Shown: positions 1 to 7,097 of the stretch, one piece after another
Layout: the number at the start of each line of letters is the position of its first letter
Numbering within the stretch: the first letter of the stretch is position 1
From: Burkholderiales bacterium
GTDB taxonomy: Bacteria; Pseudomonadota; Gammaproteobacteria; Burkholderiales; Ga0077523
NCBI GenBank assembly: GCA_025459035.1
Contig: JALORJ010000099.1
Coordinates: forward strand, 1 to 8,103
Reading direction: 5' to 3'
Length of the DNA: 8,103 bases
Notes under the pieces: model-generated
What the model saw: only the letters and a program-made list of their open reading frames with translations
Databases searched by the model: none
Told to the model about the DNA's origin: nothing
Position numbers and translations under genes: made by a program

Positions 1-1730
1 GCGTTGACGAGCACGTAGCCCTGGTCCTCCTCGGGCACGAAGCCCGCCGGCAGCCGCGACGCCAGCAGCACCGTGAGGCCACCCAGCAGCAGCACGAGGA
101 CGGCGCTGCGCGCGGCCTTGCGCGCCAGGAGCCCCGCGAGCCCGGTGTAGCCATCGGTGAAGCGGCCGAAGACGCGGTTGAAGGCGGCATAGAACGGCGC
201 CAGCGGCCCCGGCGGGCCGCCGGCGGGCTTCAGCAGCAGCGCCGCCAGCGCCGGCGACAGCGTCAGCGCGTTGAAGGCCGAGAACACCACCGAGATGGCG
301 ATGGTGATGGCGAACTGCTGGTACAGCGTGCCGGTGACGCCGCCGAGGAAGGCGACCGGCAGGAACACCGCGACCAGCACCAGCACGATCGAGATCAGCG
401 CGCCGGCGATCTCGGCCATCGCGCGCTTCGCGGCCTCGAGCGCCGACAGCCCGTGCTGCGTCATGTTCACCTCGACGTTCTCGACCACGACGATCGCGTC
501 GTCGACGACCAGACCGATCGCGAGGATCAGACCGAACAGCGTCAGCATGTTGATCGAGAAGCCGAGCATCAGCATGCCGACGAAGGTGCCGACGATCGAG
601 ATCGGCACCGCGAGGATCGGGATCACCGTCGCGCGCAGCGACTGCAGGAACAGGAACACCACCGCGATCACCAGCACCACCGCCTCGAAGAAGGTGTGCA
701 CCACCTTGTCGATCGAGTTCAGCGTGAACAGGCTGGTGTCGAGCGCGATGCGGTAGTCGAGCCCCTCGGGGAACTGCTTCTTCAGCTCCGCCAGCCGCGC
801 GCGCACCGCGCGCGAGGTCTCGACCGCGTTGGCGCCGGGCTGCTGGAAGATGCCGATCGTGGTCGCGGTGCGGCCGTTCATGCGGCTGGCCACGGAGTAG
901 TCGCGCTTGGCCAGCTCGACGCGCCCGACATCGCGCAGCCGCACGAGCGCCGCGCCGTCCTTCGCGGCGCGCACGATGATCTGCTCGAACTCCTCGGGGC
1001 GCGTCAGCAGGCCCTGCGTCGTCACCACGAACGTCTGCTGCACGTCCGGCGCCGACGGCGGCGCGCCGATCTGGCCGATGCCGTAGGTCTGGTTCTGACT
1101 CTGGATCGCCGCGGCGACCTCCTGCACCGTCAGCCCGATCTGCGCCATGCGGTCGGGGCGCAGCCACACGCGCATCGCGATGTCGGGCAGACCGAACACC
1201 GACGCGCGGTTGGCCCCGGGCACGCGCTTGAGCTCCTCGAGCACGTACAGGTTCGTGTAGTTGTCGATATAGGTCGTGTCGTGGCGCCCGTCCGGCGAGA
1301 ACACCGACAGCACCATCATCAGGCTCGACGACTTCTTCTCGACCGTGACGCCCTGCTGCGACACGACCTGCGGGATCAGCGGCAGCGCCTGACTCACGCG
1401 GTTCTGCACGTTGACCTGGTTGATGTTCGGGTCGCTGCCGGGCCGGAACACCACGTTGATCGACACGTTACCGCTCGATGACGCGATCGAGTTGAAGTAC
1501 AGCAGGTTGTCGACGCCGTTCAGCTGCGCTTCGATCGGCGCTGCCACCGTGTTGGCGATGACCTCGGCGGTCGCACCCGGATAGCGCGCGTCGATCGACA
1601 CCTGCGGCGGCGCGAGCTCGGGGTACTGCGAGATCGGCAGCACCAGCATCGCGACGGCGCCGCCCAGCAGGATCAGGACCGACAGGACGGTCGAGAGGAT
1701 GGGGCGACCGATGAAGAAATGCGTGAACAC
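1..1730 (-). CDS. RND multidrug efflux transporter, HAE1 family (AcrB/MexB-like), C-terminus outside window
   Basis: Inner-membrane, proton-driven pump subunit that exports drugs or other amphiphilic compounds through a tripartite complex. The visible 576 residues are the N-terminal half of a protein usually about 1050 residues long; the reading frame stays open to the window edge. It begins VFTHFFIGRPILSTVLSV, the usual RND start (F-F-I-R-P) followed by the first membrane helix. The porter region follows, and then the TM4 motif GLVVDDAIVVVEN with the paired proton-relay aspartates at residues 410 and 411 (AcrB D407/D408). The segment LPAGFVPEEDQGY near the edge matches the loop after the central helix of AcrB-type pumps. 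The start is a GTG at 1730 with a weak GGGAAG 8 nt upstream. It lies 26 nt after the adaptor stop and is surely co-transcribed with it. Family is very confident; substrate is unknown. No outer-membrane channel gene is in view. Confidence 0.95.
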   Translation of the reverse strand, partial: MFTHFFIGRPILSTVLSVLILLGGAVAMLVLPISQYPELAPPQVSIDARYPGATAEVIANTVAAPIEAQLNGVDNLLYFNSIASSSGNVSINVVFRPGSDPNINQVNVQNRVSQALPLIPQVVSQQGVTVEKKSSSLMMVLSVFSPDGRHDTTYIDNYTNLYVLEELKRVPGANRASVFGLPDIAMRVWLRPDRMAQIGLTVQEVAAAIQSQNQTYGIGQIGAPPSAPDVQQTFVVTTQGLLTRPEEFEQIIVRAAKDGAALVRLRDVGRVELAKRDYSVASRMNGRTATTIGIFQQPGANAVETSRAVRARLAELKKQFPEGLDYRIALDTSLFTLNSIDKVVHTFFEAVVLVIAVVFLFLQSLRATVIPILAVPISIVGTFVGMLMLGFSINMLTLFGLILAIGLVVDDAIVVVENVEVNMTQHGLSALEAAKRAMAEIAGALISIVLVLVAVFLPVAFLGGVTGTLYQQFAITIAISVVFSAFNALTLSPALAALLLKPAGGPPGPLAPFYAAFNRVFGRFTDGYTGLAGLLARKAARSAVLVLLLGGLTVLLASRLPAGFVPEEDQGYVLVN

Positions 1731-1756
1731 GGCGGGCGCTTCCCGGTGCGGGCGCG

Positions 1757-2977
1757 TCAGCGCGCCGCGGCCGGAGCCGACGCGGACGTCGGCGCCGCAG
1801 CGGCCGCCGCCGCCGGCGCCCCTGCCCCGGCGGGCGCGGTGACGATCGTCACCGGCTTGCCCGGTGCGACCTTCAGCATGCCGTCGATCACTACCCGGTC
1901 GCCGGCCGCGAGCCCGGTGTCGATGACGATGTCGCGCGTGCCTTCGTAGTCACCCACCACCACCGGCCGGATCTCGGCGGTGCCGTCGGGCTTCACCACG
2001 TACACGTAGTGCCCCGACGGCCCCTGCTGCACGGCCAGCTGCGGCAGCACCACCGCGTCGGGGCGCGACGGCCCGACCACGCGCGCGGTCACGAACATGC
2101 CGGGTCGCAGCACGCGGTCGGGGTTCGGCAGCACGGCGCGCACGAGAAACGAGCCGGTGTCCTGGCTGAACGACGGATCGGCGAAGTTGATGCGCCCGCG
2201 CTGCGGATGCACCGAGCCGTCGGCCATCACCAGCTCGACTTCCCACGCGTCGGACGCCGGCGCGATCACCTGCCGCGCCGCGATGCGCGCGCGCAGCTGC
2301 GACGACTGGTTCTGCGACACGCTGAAGTCGACCCAGATCGGATCGAGCGCCGCCACGTACGTGAGCTTCGCGTTGCCCGACTGCGCGTTGACGTACGCGC
2401 CCTCGCGCAGCAGCGAGCGACTGGCCAGACCGGTGACCGGACTGACGATGCTCGCGTAGTCGAGCTCGAGCTTCGCCGCGTCGACCTTCGCGCGCGCCGC
2501 CGCCACCGCGGCCTTCGCGGCGGCGTGGTCGCCCTCGGCGCGGTCGAGATCGGCCTGCGACATCGCGTTCATCGCGGCCAGCGGCTTCACGCGACCGAGC
2601 GTGGCCGCCGCCGTCGTCAGCCGCGCCTGCTGCGCCTGGAGTTCGCCGCGTGCCGCGTCGAGCTGCGCGCGCAGCGGCCGCGGATCGAGCTGGAACAGCA
2701 CCTGCCCCTGCCGCACCAGCTCGCCCTCGCGATAGCCGATGTGGTCGAGATAGCCCGACACCCGCGCGACAATGTCGACCTGCCGTGCGCTCTGCGTCTG
2801 CGCGACGAACGTCATCACGTACGGAATGGTGCGCGGCTGCACCGTGACCACCTGCACCTGCGGCGGCGGACGCGGCGCGTCGGGCGGCGCGTCCTGGCAC
2901 GCCGCGAGCTGCGACACCGCGACAGCGAGGGCGACGGATGCGGCGGTCATGCGGCGGCGGGGCGCGGGGACGGACAT
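1757..2977 (-). CDS. RND efflux periplasmic adaptor (membrane fusion protein), lipoprotein, AcrA/MexA-like
   Basis: Periplasmic adaptor linking the RND pump to an outer-membrane channel. With the ATG at 2977 the protein has 406 residues, close to AcrA. The N-terminus has a basic stretch (PRRR), a short hydrophobic segment and the lipobox LAAC with Cys27, so it should be lipid-anchored. The lipoyl/hairpin half starts near VARVSGYLDHIGYREGELV and continues in an Ala-rich coiled coil; the beta-barrel follows (DPIWVDFSVSQNQ, then LRPGMFVTARV), and the membrane-proximal domain ends at KVAPGKPV. The last roughly 25 residues are an Ala/Pro tail. A GTG at 3061 in the same frame would add 28 residues without a signal sequence; an ATG at 2950 is also possible. 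None of these starts has a convincing ribosome site, so I chose 2977 for the signal peptide it gives. The gene is first in an operon with the transporter. Confidence 0.93.
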   Translation of the reverse strand: MSVPAPRRRMTAASVALAVAVSQLAACQDAPPDAPRPPPQVQVVTVQPRTIPYVMTFVAQTQSARQVDIVARVSGYLDHIGYREGELVRQGQVLFQLDPRPLRAQLDAARGELQAQQARLTTAAATLGRVKPLAAMNAMSQADLDRAEGDHAAAKAAVAAARAKVDAAKLELDYASIVSPVTGLASRSLLREGAYVNAQSGNAKLTYVAALDPIWVDFSVSQNQSSQLRARIAARQVIAPASDAWEVELVMADGSVHPQRGRINFADPSFSQDTGSFLVRAVLPNPDRVLRPGMFVTARVVGPSRPDAVVLPQLAVQQGPSGHYVYVVKPDGTAEIRPVVVGDYEGTRDIVIDTGLAAGDRVVIDGMLKVAPGKPVTIVTAPAGAGAPAAAAAAAPTSASAPAAAR

Positions 2978-3114
2978 CGGCGGGAGCGCTCGGGGAGGCA
3001 GGCCGTCGGGAGCATGCCCGAACGGGTGACGCGTTCCCCGCGGACCCGCGCGCGTCATCACCCGATCGCCGAGTGCACCGGGTCTCGCCGGCGGGTCGGC
3101 AGGGCCGCGTCGTC

Positions 3115-3132
3115 CGCCCGTCCGAGCGGGCG
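3115..3132 (-). terminator. Candidate terminator hairpin after rtcB
   Basis: A perfect 6-bp stem (CGCCCG with CGGGCG, 6-nt loop) begins 8 nt after the rtcB stop. There is no T-run behind it, so intrinsic termination is uncertain. It sits where one would expect the RNA-repair genes to be separated from the efflux operon. Confidence 0.3.
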
Positions 3133-3140
3133 CGAAGGCT

Positions 3141-4367
<1,227 letters not shown>

Positions 4368-4374
4368 GTTCATT

Positions 4375-4379
4375 CTCCT
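4375..4379 (-). promoter_or_regulatory. Ribosome binding site of rtcB (decides the start)
   Basis: AGGAG on the minus strand, 7 nt before the ATG at 4367. The other ATG at 4373 lies too close (1 nt) to be used from this site. Confidence 0.8.
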
Positions 4380-4397
4380 GAACGCTCGACGAGTCCG

Positions 4398-4424
4398 CCG
4401 CGGCGGAGATCCGATCCGCCGCGG
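4398..4424 (-). other. Strong 10-bp RNA hairpin between slipin gene and rtcB
   Basis: On the minus strand CCGCGGCGGA pairs perfectly with TCCGCCGCGG around a 7-nt loop; two further outer pairs follow after an A-C mismatch. It lies 12 nt after the slipin stop and about 18 nt before the rtcB Shine-Dalgarno. No T-run follows, so it is more likely an mRNA processing or stability element, or an attenuator, than a simple terminator. The structure is seen directly; its role is inference. Confidence 0.6.
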
Positions 4425-4436
4425 TGGCCCGGTGCT

Positions 4437-5201
4437 TCACGCTCGACGCAGCTTCACGAGCCCGTCGAGCACCTGGTCGAGACCACCGACCACCTGCAGG
4501 CTCCCGACGCGCTCGACCACACGTTCGAGCGTCTCGAGCTCCTTCAACCGCAGCGCGACGGGGTTGTCCTCCATCACCATTGCGGTCGCGAGCAGCGAAC
4601 GCGTCGCCGCGGTCTCCTCGCGTCGGCGGATCACGTTGGCCTCCGCCGCCTTGCCTGCCTGCACGACCTGCGCAAGCAGCGTGCGCATCTCGCCGGGCAG
4701 CACGATGTCCTTCACGCCGACGCTCTCCAGCGCGAGCCCGAACGGCGCGAGCCGCGCGCGCACCTGCTGCTCGATCAGGCCGTCGAGGACCGACTTGTCC
4801 TCGAGCAGCGTGTCGAGCGAGCGCGTGCCCACCGCGGCGCGCAGCGCGAGCTGCAGTTCGCGGTACAGGTGATCGGCCGGCTTCGCGAGCCGCGCGAACG
4901 CGGTGCGCACGTCGGCGTAGCGCCAGGTCGCGGTGAGGTTCAGCCGCAGCGCGACCTTGTCGCGCGTCAGCATCTCCTGTCCCGACACCTCCATCGCCTG
5001 CAAGCGCAGATCGACCGGCTCGACCGACACGTCGCGCGCCCAGCGCCACCAGCCGTACGCGCCCGGTTCGAGCAGTCGCTCGACGCGACCGGCCCGACGC
5101 TGGCCGCGCACGCCCCCGATCCGGGAACGCACGGCACGACGGCCGCCGCCGATGGGCCGTGCGAGGCACGCGGTGCATTGCGTGTTCCGCATGACCCGCA
5201 T
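4437..5201 (-). CDS. Short slipin (SPFH/band 7 domain protein) coupled to RtcB
   Basis: A member of the stomatin/prohibitin/flotillin (SPFH) superfamily, slipin branch. Slipin genes are known neighbours of rtcB in bacterial RNA-repair loci, but their biochemical role there is unknown. The protein has up to 254 residues. The SPFH domain runs from about residue 40 (GRVERLLEPGAYGWW) through MEVSGQEMLTRDKVALRLNL and LYRELQLALRAAVGTRSLD to VGVKDIVLPGEMRTLL. A charged Ala/Glu-rich helix follows (KAAEANVIRRREETAATRS), then EDNPVALRLKELETLE, both typical slipin signatures. The N-terminal 35 residues are basic and irregular, with no hydrophobic anchor, so it looks cytosolic or peripheral. No ribosome site is seen before the ATG at 5201 or the one at 5192, and GTG codons at 5132 or 5111 may be the true start. 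The coding region begins about 13 nt after the tRNA-like gene and is followed by rtcB. Confidence 0.85.
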   Translation of the reverse strand: MRVMRNTQCTACLARPIGGGRRAVRSRIGGVRGQRRAGRVERLLEPGAYGWWRWARDVSVEPVDLRLQAMEVSGQEMLTRDKVALRLNLTATWRYADVRTAFARLAKPADHLYRELQLALRAAVGTRSLDTLLEDKSVLDGLIEQQVRARLAPFGLALESVGVKDIVLPGEMRTLLAQVVQAGKAAEANVIRRREETAATRSLLATAMVMEDNPVALRLKELETLERVVERVGSLQVVGGLDQVLDGLVKLRRA

Positions 5202-5214
5202 CCGGCGGGTGCTG

Positions 5215-5286
5215 CGATGGGAGCGGGAGTCGAACCCGCGACCGACGGCTTAGAGGGCCGTTGCTCTACCAGTGAGCTATCCCTTG
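5215..5286 (-). tRNA. Degenerate tRNA-like gene, UCU (Arg) anticodon, upstream of slipin-rtcB
   Basis: A tRNA cloverleaf can be drawn. The D arm is GCTC/GAGC with a short loop ACTGGTA. The anticodon arm is ACGGC/GCCGT with loop CCTCTAA and anticodon TCT at 5254-5252. The variable loop has 5 nt. The T arm is GCGGG/CCCGC with loop TTCGACT. Several features are not those of a working tRNA. Position 33 is C instead of the near-invariant U, and position 15 is C instead of a purine. Acceptor pairs 1:72 (C-C) and 3:70 (A-A) fail, and CCA is not encoded after G73. The D, T and anticodon stems are perfect, so selection seems to keep the fold. It could be a tRNA mimic, an RNA-repair substrate or decoy, or a decaying tRNA-Arg pseudogene. 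Its place about 13 nt before the slipin start on the same strand favours a link to RNA repair. Confidence 0.7.
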
Positions 5287-5409
5287 CTGCTGCGACATCG
5301 GAGGCGTCCGCCGTTGCCCTCGCGGACCACGTGGCGCGCCCCTGCTTCCACCCGCGTGCGGGCTTGCGACACGTACGGCGACAACGCCCTGCGGCAGCCC
5401 TGTACGCCG

Positions 5410-5428
5410 GCGGGGCGGGTGGCCCCGC
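5410..5428 (-). terminator. Hairpin downstream of the HNH gene, candidate terminator
   Basis: GCGGGGC pairs perfectly with GCCCCGC (7 bp, loop CACCC) 66 nt after the HNH stop. It lacks a T-run. The 207 nt between the HNH stop and the tRNA-like gene hold no gene I can support; a second 6-bp hairpin (GTCCGC/GCGGAC, 5306-5327) lies just before the tRNA-like gene. Confidence 0.3.
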
Positions 5429-5441
5429 AAGGACCGACCCC
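5427..5441 (-). promoter_or_regulatory. Weak candidate sigma54 (-24/-12) promoter for the tRNA-like/slipin/rtcB unit
   Basis: GGGGTCG-GTCC-TTGC on the minus strand keeps the GG and GC dinucleotides at sigma54 spacing and matches 8 of 11 consensus positions (TGGCACG-N4-TTGC). Many rtcB operons are driven by sigma54 and RtcR. In such GC-rich DNA a match of this quality can arise by chance, it overlaps a hairpin, and no rtcR gene is in the window. Confidence 0.2.
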
Positions 5442-5493
5442 AACCCCTGACCTGCAAGCGCACCCGCCCGATCGAGCGGAACCCCGTGCGGCG

Positions 5494-6063
5494 CTACTGC
5501 AGCCGCGAATCCTTCGGCAGCCTCGCGGCCAGCCACTCGTTCACGTCGGCGCGGATGCGTCGACCGTCGAGCAGCAGGCTCTCGAAGCGGTTCGGCACGT
5601 ACGGCAGATACCGCAGCCGCATGCCGGCCTCCTCGGGCGTGCGATCGGCCTTGCGGCCGTTGCACGCCGTGCACGCGGCGACGAGGTTCATCCACGTCGT
5701 GCGTCCGCCGCGCGACACCGGCACGATGTGCTCGCACGTGAGCTGATCGGTCTCGAAGCGCCCGCCGCAGTACGCGCACGTGTGCCGGTCGCGCCGCAGC
5801 AGACGGCGCCGCGTGACCGCTGGCACCGCGTCGATGCCCACCTGCGGCATCGCGCCGCGCAGCGCGACGATCGGCCACACGTCGATCGACGAGCGTCGGC
5901 CCGTGCGCACGTTGCGACCGCCGCGCAGGGTCGCGAGCGGCGAGTCGCCACCGACCCATGCGACCGCGTCGAGCGCGACGTACGTCACCGCGGCTTCGAG
6001 CGATGCCCAGCGCTGCGGCACGCCGCGCACATCGAGCTGCAACACCACGACCTGCGACTGCAT
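5494..6063 (-). CDS. HNH endonuclease family protein
   Basis: Predicted metal-dependent nuclease of 189 residues; its substrate in the cell is unknown. The N-terminal half (LQLDVRGVPQRW, later SSIDVWPIVALRG) is the leader region often found before HNH domains in stand-alone proteobacterial members. The HNH/zinc core spans residues 96-135. It has CAYC (Cys96, Cys99), EHIVPVSRGG with the catalytic His112, WMNLV with Asn126 and CTACN with the second Cys pair (131, 134). The motif is complete, so it should be folded and active. The start at 6063 is set by AGGAG at 6070-6074, 6 nt upstream. The same frame is open to 6285, but that extension is Arg-rich with no sign of coding. The gene lies upstream of the tRNA-like/slipin/rtcB group on the same strand, 207 nt away. 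A functional link is possible but not shown. Confidence 0.9.
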   Translation of the reverse strand: MQSQVVVLQLDVRGVPQRWASLEAAVTYVALDAVAWVGGDSPLATLRGGRNVRTGRRSSIDVWPIVALRGAMPQVGIDAVPAVTRRRLLRRDRHTCAYCGGRFETDQLTCEHIVPVSRGGRTTWMNLVAACTACNGRKADRTPEEAGMRLRYLPYVPNRFESLLLDGRRIRADVNEWLAARLPKDSRLQ

Positions 6064-6121
6064 CGGAGTCTCCTGGTGCGAGGTCGCGCCCGGATCCGGC
6101 TTCGGCTGTGCCCGCGCGCGA

Positions 6122-6137
6122 GCCTCCCGTCGGAGGC
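6122..6137 (-). other. 6-bp hairpin in the HNH gene leader
   Basis: GCCTCC and GGAGGC form a perfect stem with a 4-nt loop, 58 nt before the HNH start. The rest of 6064-6287 shows no gene and no clear promoter. Confidence 0.35.
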
Positions 6138-6241
6138 GGTGTCTCGCTGCACGAACGACGCGGTGCACCACGCCACGCACATCCCGCCGACGCGCACACC
6201 GTGCGAGGCGACGACGGAGTGCGCGGGCACACCCGAAGACG

Positions 6242-6269
6242 AACGAAGGAACGACGAAACGAAGGAACG
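6242..6269. repeat. Short direct repeat, two 12-bp copies
   Basis: AACGAAGGAACG occurs at 6242-6253 and 6258-6269, a 16-bp period, in a purine-rich tract between the terminator and the HNH leader. Possibly a regulator site or simple low-complexity sequence. Confidence 0.4.
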
Positions 6270-6287
6270 GCGGACCGGAAAGCACGA

Positions 6288-6316
6288 AGGCCCGGCACCT
6301 TGCGGTGTCCGGGCCT
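6288..6316 (-). terminator. Strong intrinsic terminator closing the small minus-strand unit
   Basis: AGGCCCGG and CCGGGCCT pair perfectly (8 bp); after a one-base bulge, CACC pairs with GGTG around the loop TTGC. On the minus strand the stem is followed by TTCGTGCTTT, a broken T-run. It begins 29 nt after the stop of the small ORF at 6346. Confidence 0.7.
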
Positions 6317-6345
6317 CCGGGAAGACGGAGAACGAAGCGTGCCGG

Positions 6346-6612
6346 TCAGGCGGGCGCTTCTCCCGGAAGGGCGGGGTGAAACACGAAGCTGCGGGGCTGG
6401 AGATGCTCGATCGCGACGCCCGAACGGCCCGACGCCGCGAACGCGTGCTTCGACCCGAAGCACATGGGCGAGTGCGACAGACGCTTCGAGCGGCCCGTGC
6501 ACGACCGCACGGTCCACGTCTCGATGCCGCCGCATGTCACCGCCGCGGGCACGCGCGCACGCCGATGCACCGCAGGCAGCGGCGACGGCATGGAAAGGGC
6601 GGCATGTGTCAT
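6346..6612 (-). CDS. Hypothetical small Cys-containing protein (88 aa), uncertain
   Basis: I do not recognise this protein. In its favour: a sigma70-like promoter about 50 nt upstream, an intrinsic terminator just downstream, and third codon positions that are mostly G or C, as in the neighbours. The N-terminus is Ala/Pro/Arg-rich. Residues 27-60 look like a small domain with three cysteines: CGGIETWTVRSC, then RLSHSPMC, then FGSKHAFAAS. No ribosome site precedes the ATG at 6612. In-frame codons upstream read as a hydrophobic stretch (ATLLASIAA) without a start codon, so a signal peptide may have been lost. The opposite strand is also open here in a frame with coding-like codons, and the whole unit could instead be an RNA of about 375 nt. 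Confidence 0.35.
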   Translation of the reverse strand: MTHAALSMPSPLPAVHRRARVPAAVTCGGIETWTVRSCTGRSKRLSHSPMCFGSKHAFAASGRSGVAIEHLQPRSFVFHPALPGEAPA

Positions 6613-6668
6613 GGCGGCGATCGAAGCGAGAAGAGTTGCGCGAAAGACGGCGTGGCGCGAGGCGGCGA

Positions 6669-6697
6669 AACGTAAAGACTCTTTACGCGCGGGTCAA
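6669..6697 (-). promoter_or_regulatory. Sigma70-like promoter for the small minus-strand unit
   Basis: On the minus strand TTGACC (6697-6692) and TACGTT (6674-6669) are separated by 17 nt. The -35 box is good and the -10 box is fair. Transcription would start near 6662, about 50 nt before the ATG at 6612. The spacer contains most of the 17-bp palindrome. Confidence 0.5.
6671..6687. promoter_or_regulatory. 17-bp palindromic operator in front of the helix-turn-helix gene
   Basis: CGTAAAG-ACT-CTTTACG is a perfect inverted repeat with 7-bp arms. It is AT-rich in very GC-rich surroundings, 31 nt before the regulator ATG and inside the divergent promoter. A regulator bound here would block that promoter and probably its own gene. 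Self-regulation by the neighbouring protein is inference. A GC hairpin (CGCGGG/CCCGCG, 6688-6705) follows, and no Shine-Dalgarno is seen before 6719. Confidence 0.6.
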
Positions 6698-6718
6698 CCC
6701 CCGCGACCATCGCCCGCC

Positions 6719-7090
6719 ATGACCGAACTCGTCCTCGTCCGCCGTCGCAACGTCCTTGCGCTGTTTCAGCAGTGGGCCGAGAGCGCGCTGCGCACCGGCG
6801 CCCCGCCGCGCGGACTCGAGCAGCGCTTCGCCGCGCACGTCGAGATCTCGCCCAGCCTGTGGAGCCAGATCAAGGCGTCGCGCCCGATCGGCGACAAGCT
6901 CGCGCGGCAGATCGAGCAGCACTGCGGCAAGCCCGCCGGCTGGCTCGACGAGGCGCGCGACGCCGACGCCCCGTCACCGGCCGAGCAGGCGTTCCTCGCG
7001 CTGGCGTTGCAGGCGTGGCGCGCGACGAACGCGGCGGGGCGGCGGGAGATGCGGCGGTGGTTGAAGGGGGTGGTGGGGGGAAGGCAGTGA
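6719..7090 (+). CDS. Helix-turn-helix transcriptional regulator (Cro/phage-regulator-like)
   Basis: A small DNA-binding protein of 123 residues. A helix rich in aromatic and charged residues (NVLALFQQWAES) leads into a helix-turn-helix at about residues 35-77. The segment FAAHVEISPSLWSQIKASR holds the turn and likely recognition helix, and IGDKLARQIEQHCGKPAGWLDE gives the C-terminal part seen in Cro/CI-like regulators. The rest (SPAEQAFLALALQAWRATN) is a helical tail. The same frame is open further upstream to 6380, but its first ATG there (6464) would carry an extra 85 residues with no domain and would run through the operator, so I start at 6719. It is the only plus-strand gene and converges on the PIN toxin with a 7-nt gap. 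It probably controls itself and the divergent unit through the palindrome at 6671. Confidence 0.8.
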   Translation: MTELVLVRRRNVLALFQQWAESALRTGAPPRGLEQRFAAHVEISPSLWSQIKASRPIGDKLARQIEQHCGKPAGWLDEARDADAPSPAEQAFLALALQAWRATNAAGRREMRRWLKGVVGGRQ

Positions 7091-7097
7091 GCGTCTG

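Noticed and set aside
453..1481. 342-codon open frame on the plus strand within the efflux transporter gene
   Set aside because: Composition is mostly Arg, His, Asp and Glu with no recognisable fold; antisense to a well-conserved RND gene.
1760..1835. GCC/GCG-rich stretch at the end of the adaptor gene as a possible repeat
   Set aside because: It is the coding sequence of an Ala/Pro-rich tail, not a DNA repeat with defined units.
5266..5463. 65-codon minus-strand frame before the tRNA-like gene
   Set aside because: Runs into the D arm of the tRNA-like gene, no ribosome site and no motif.
6064..6285. N-terminal extension of the HNH protein to 6285
   Set aside because: Arg/Ala-rich without a motif; the strong Shine-Dalgarno at 6070-6074 fits the start at 6063.
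6380..6718. Plus-strand frame leading into the helix-turn-helix gene (reads ACFDPKHMGECDRRF near 6443)
   Set aside because: Codons look coding-like, but there is no start codon between the stop at 6377 and 6464, and it would cross the promoter and operator. Not excluded as a gene remnant.
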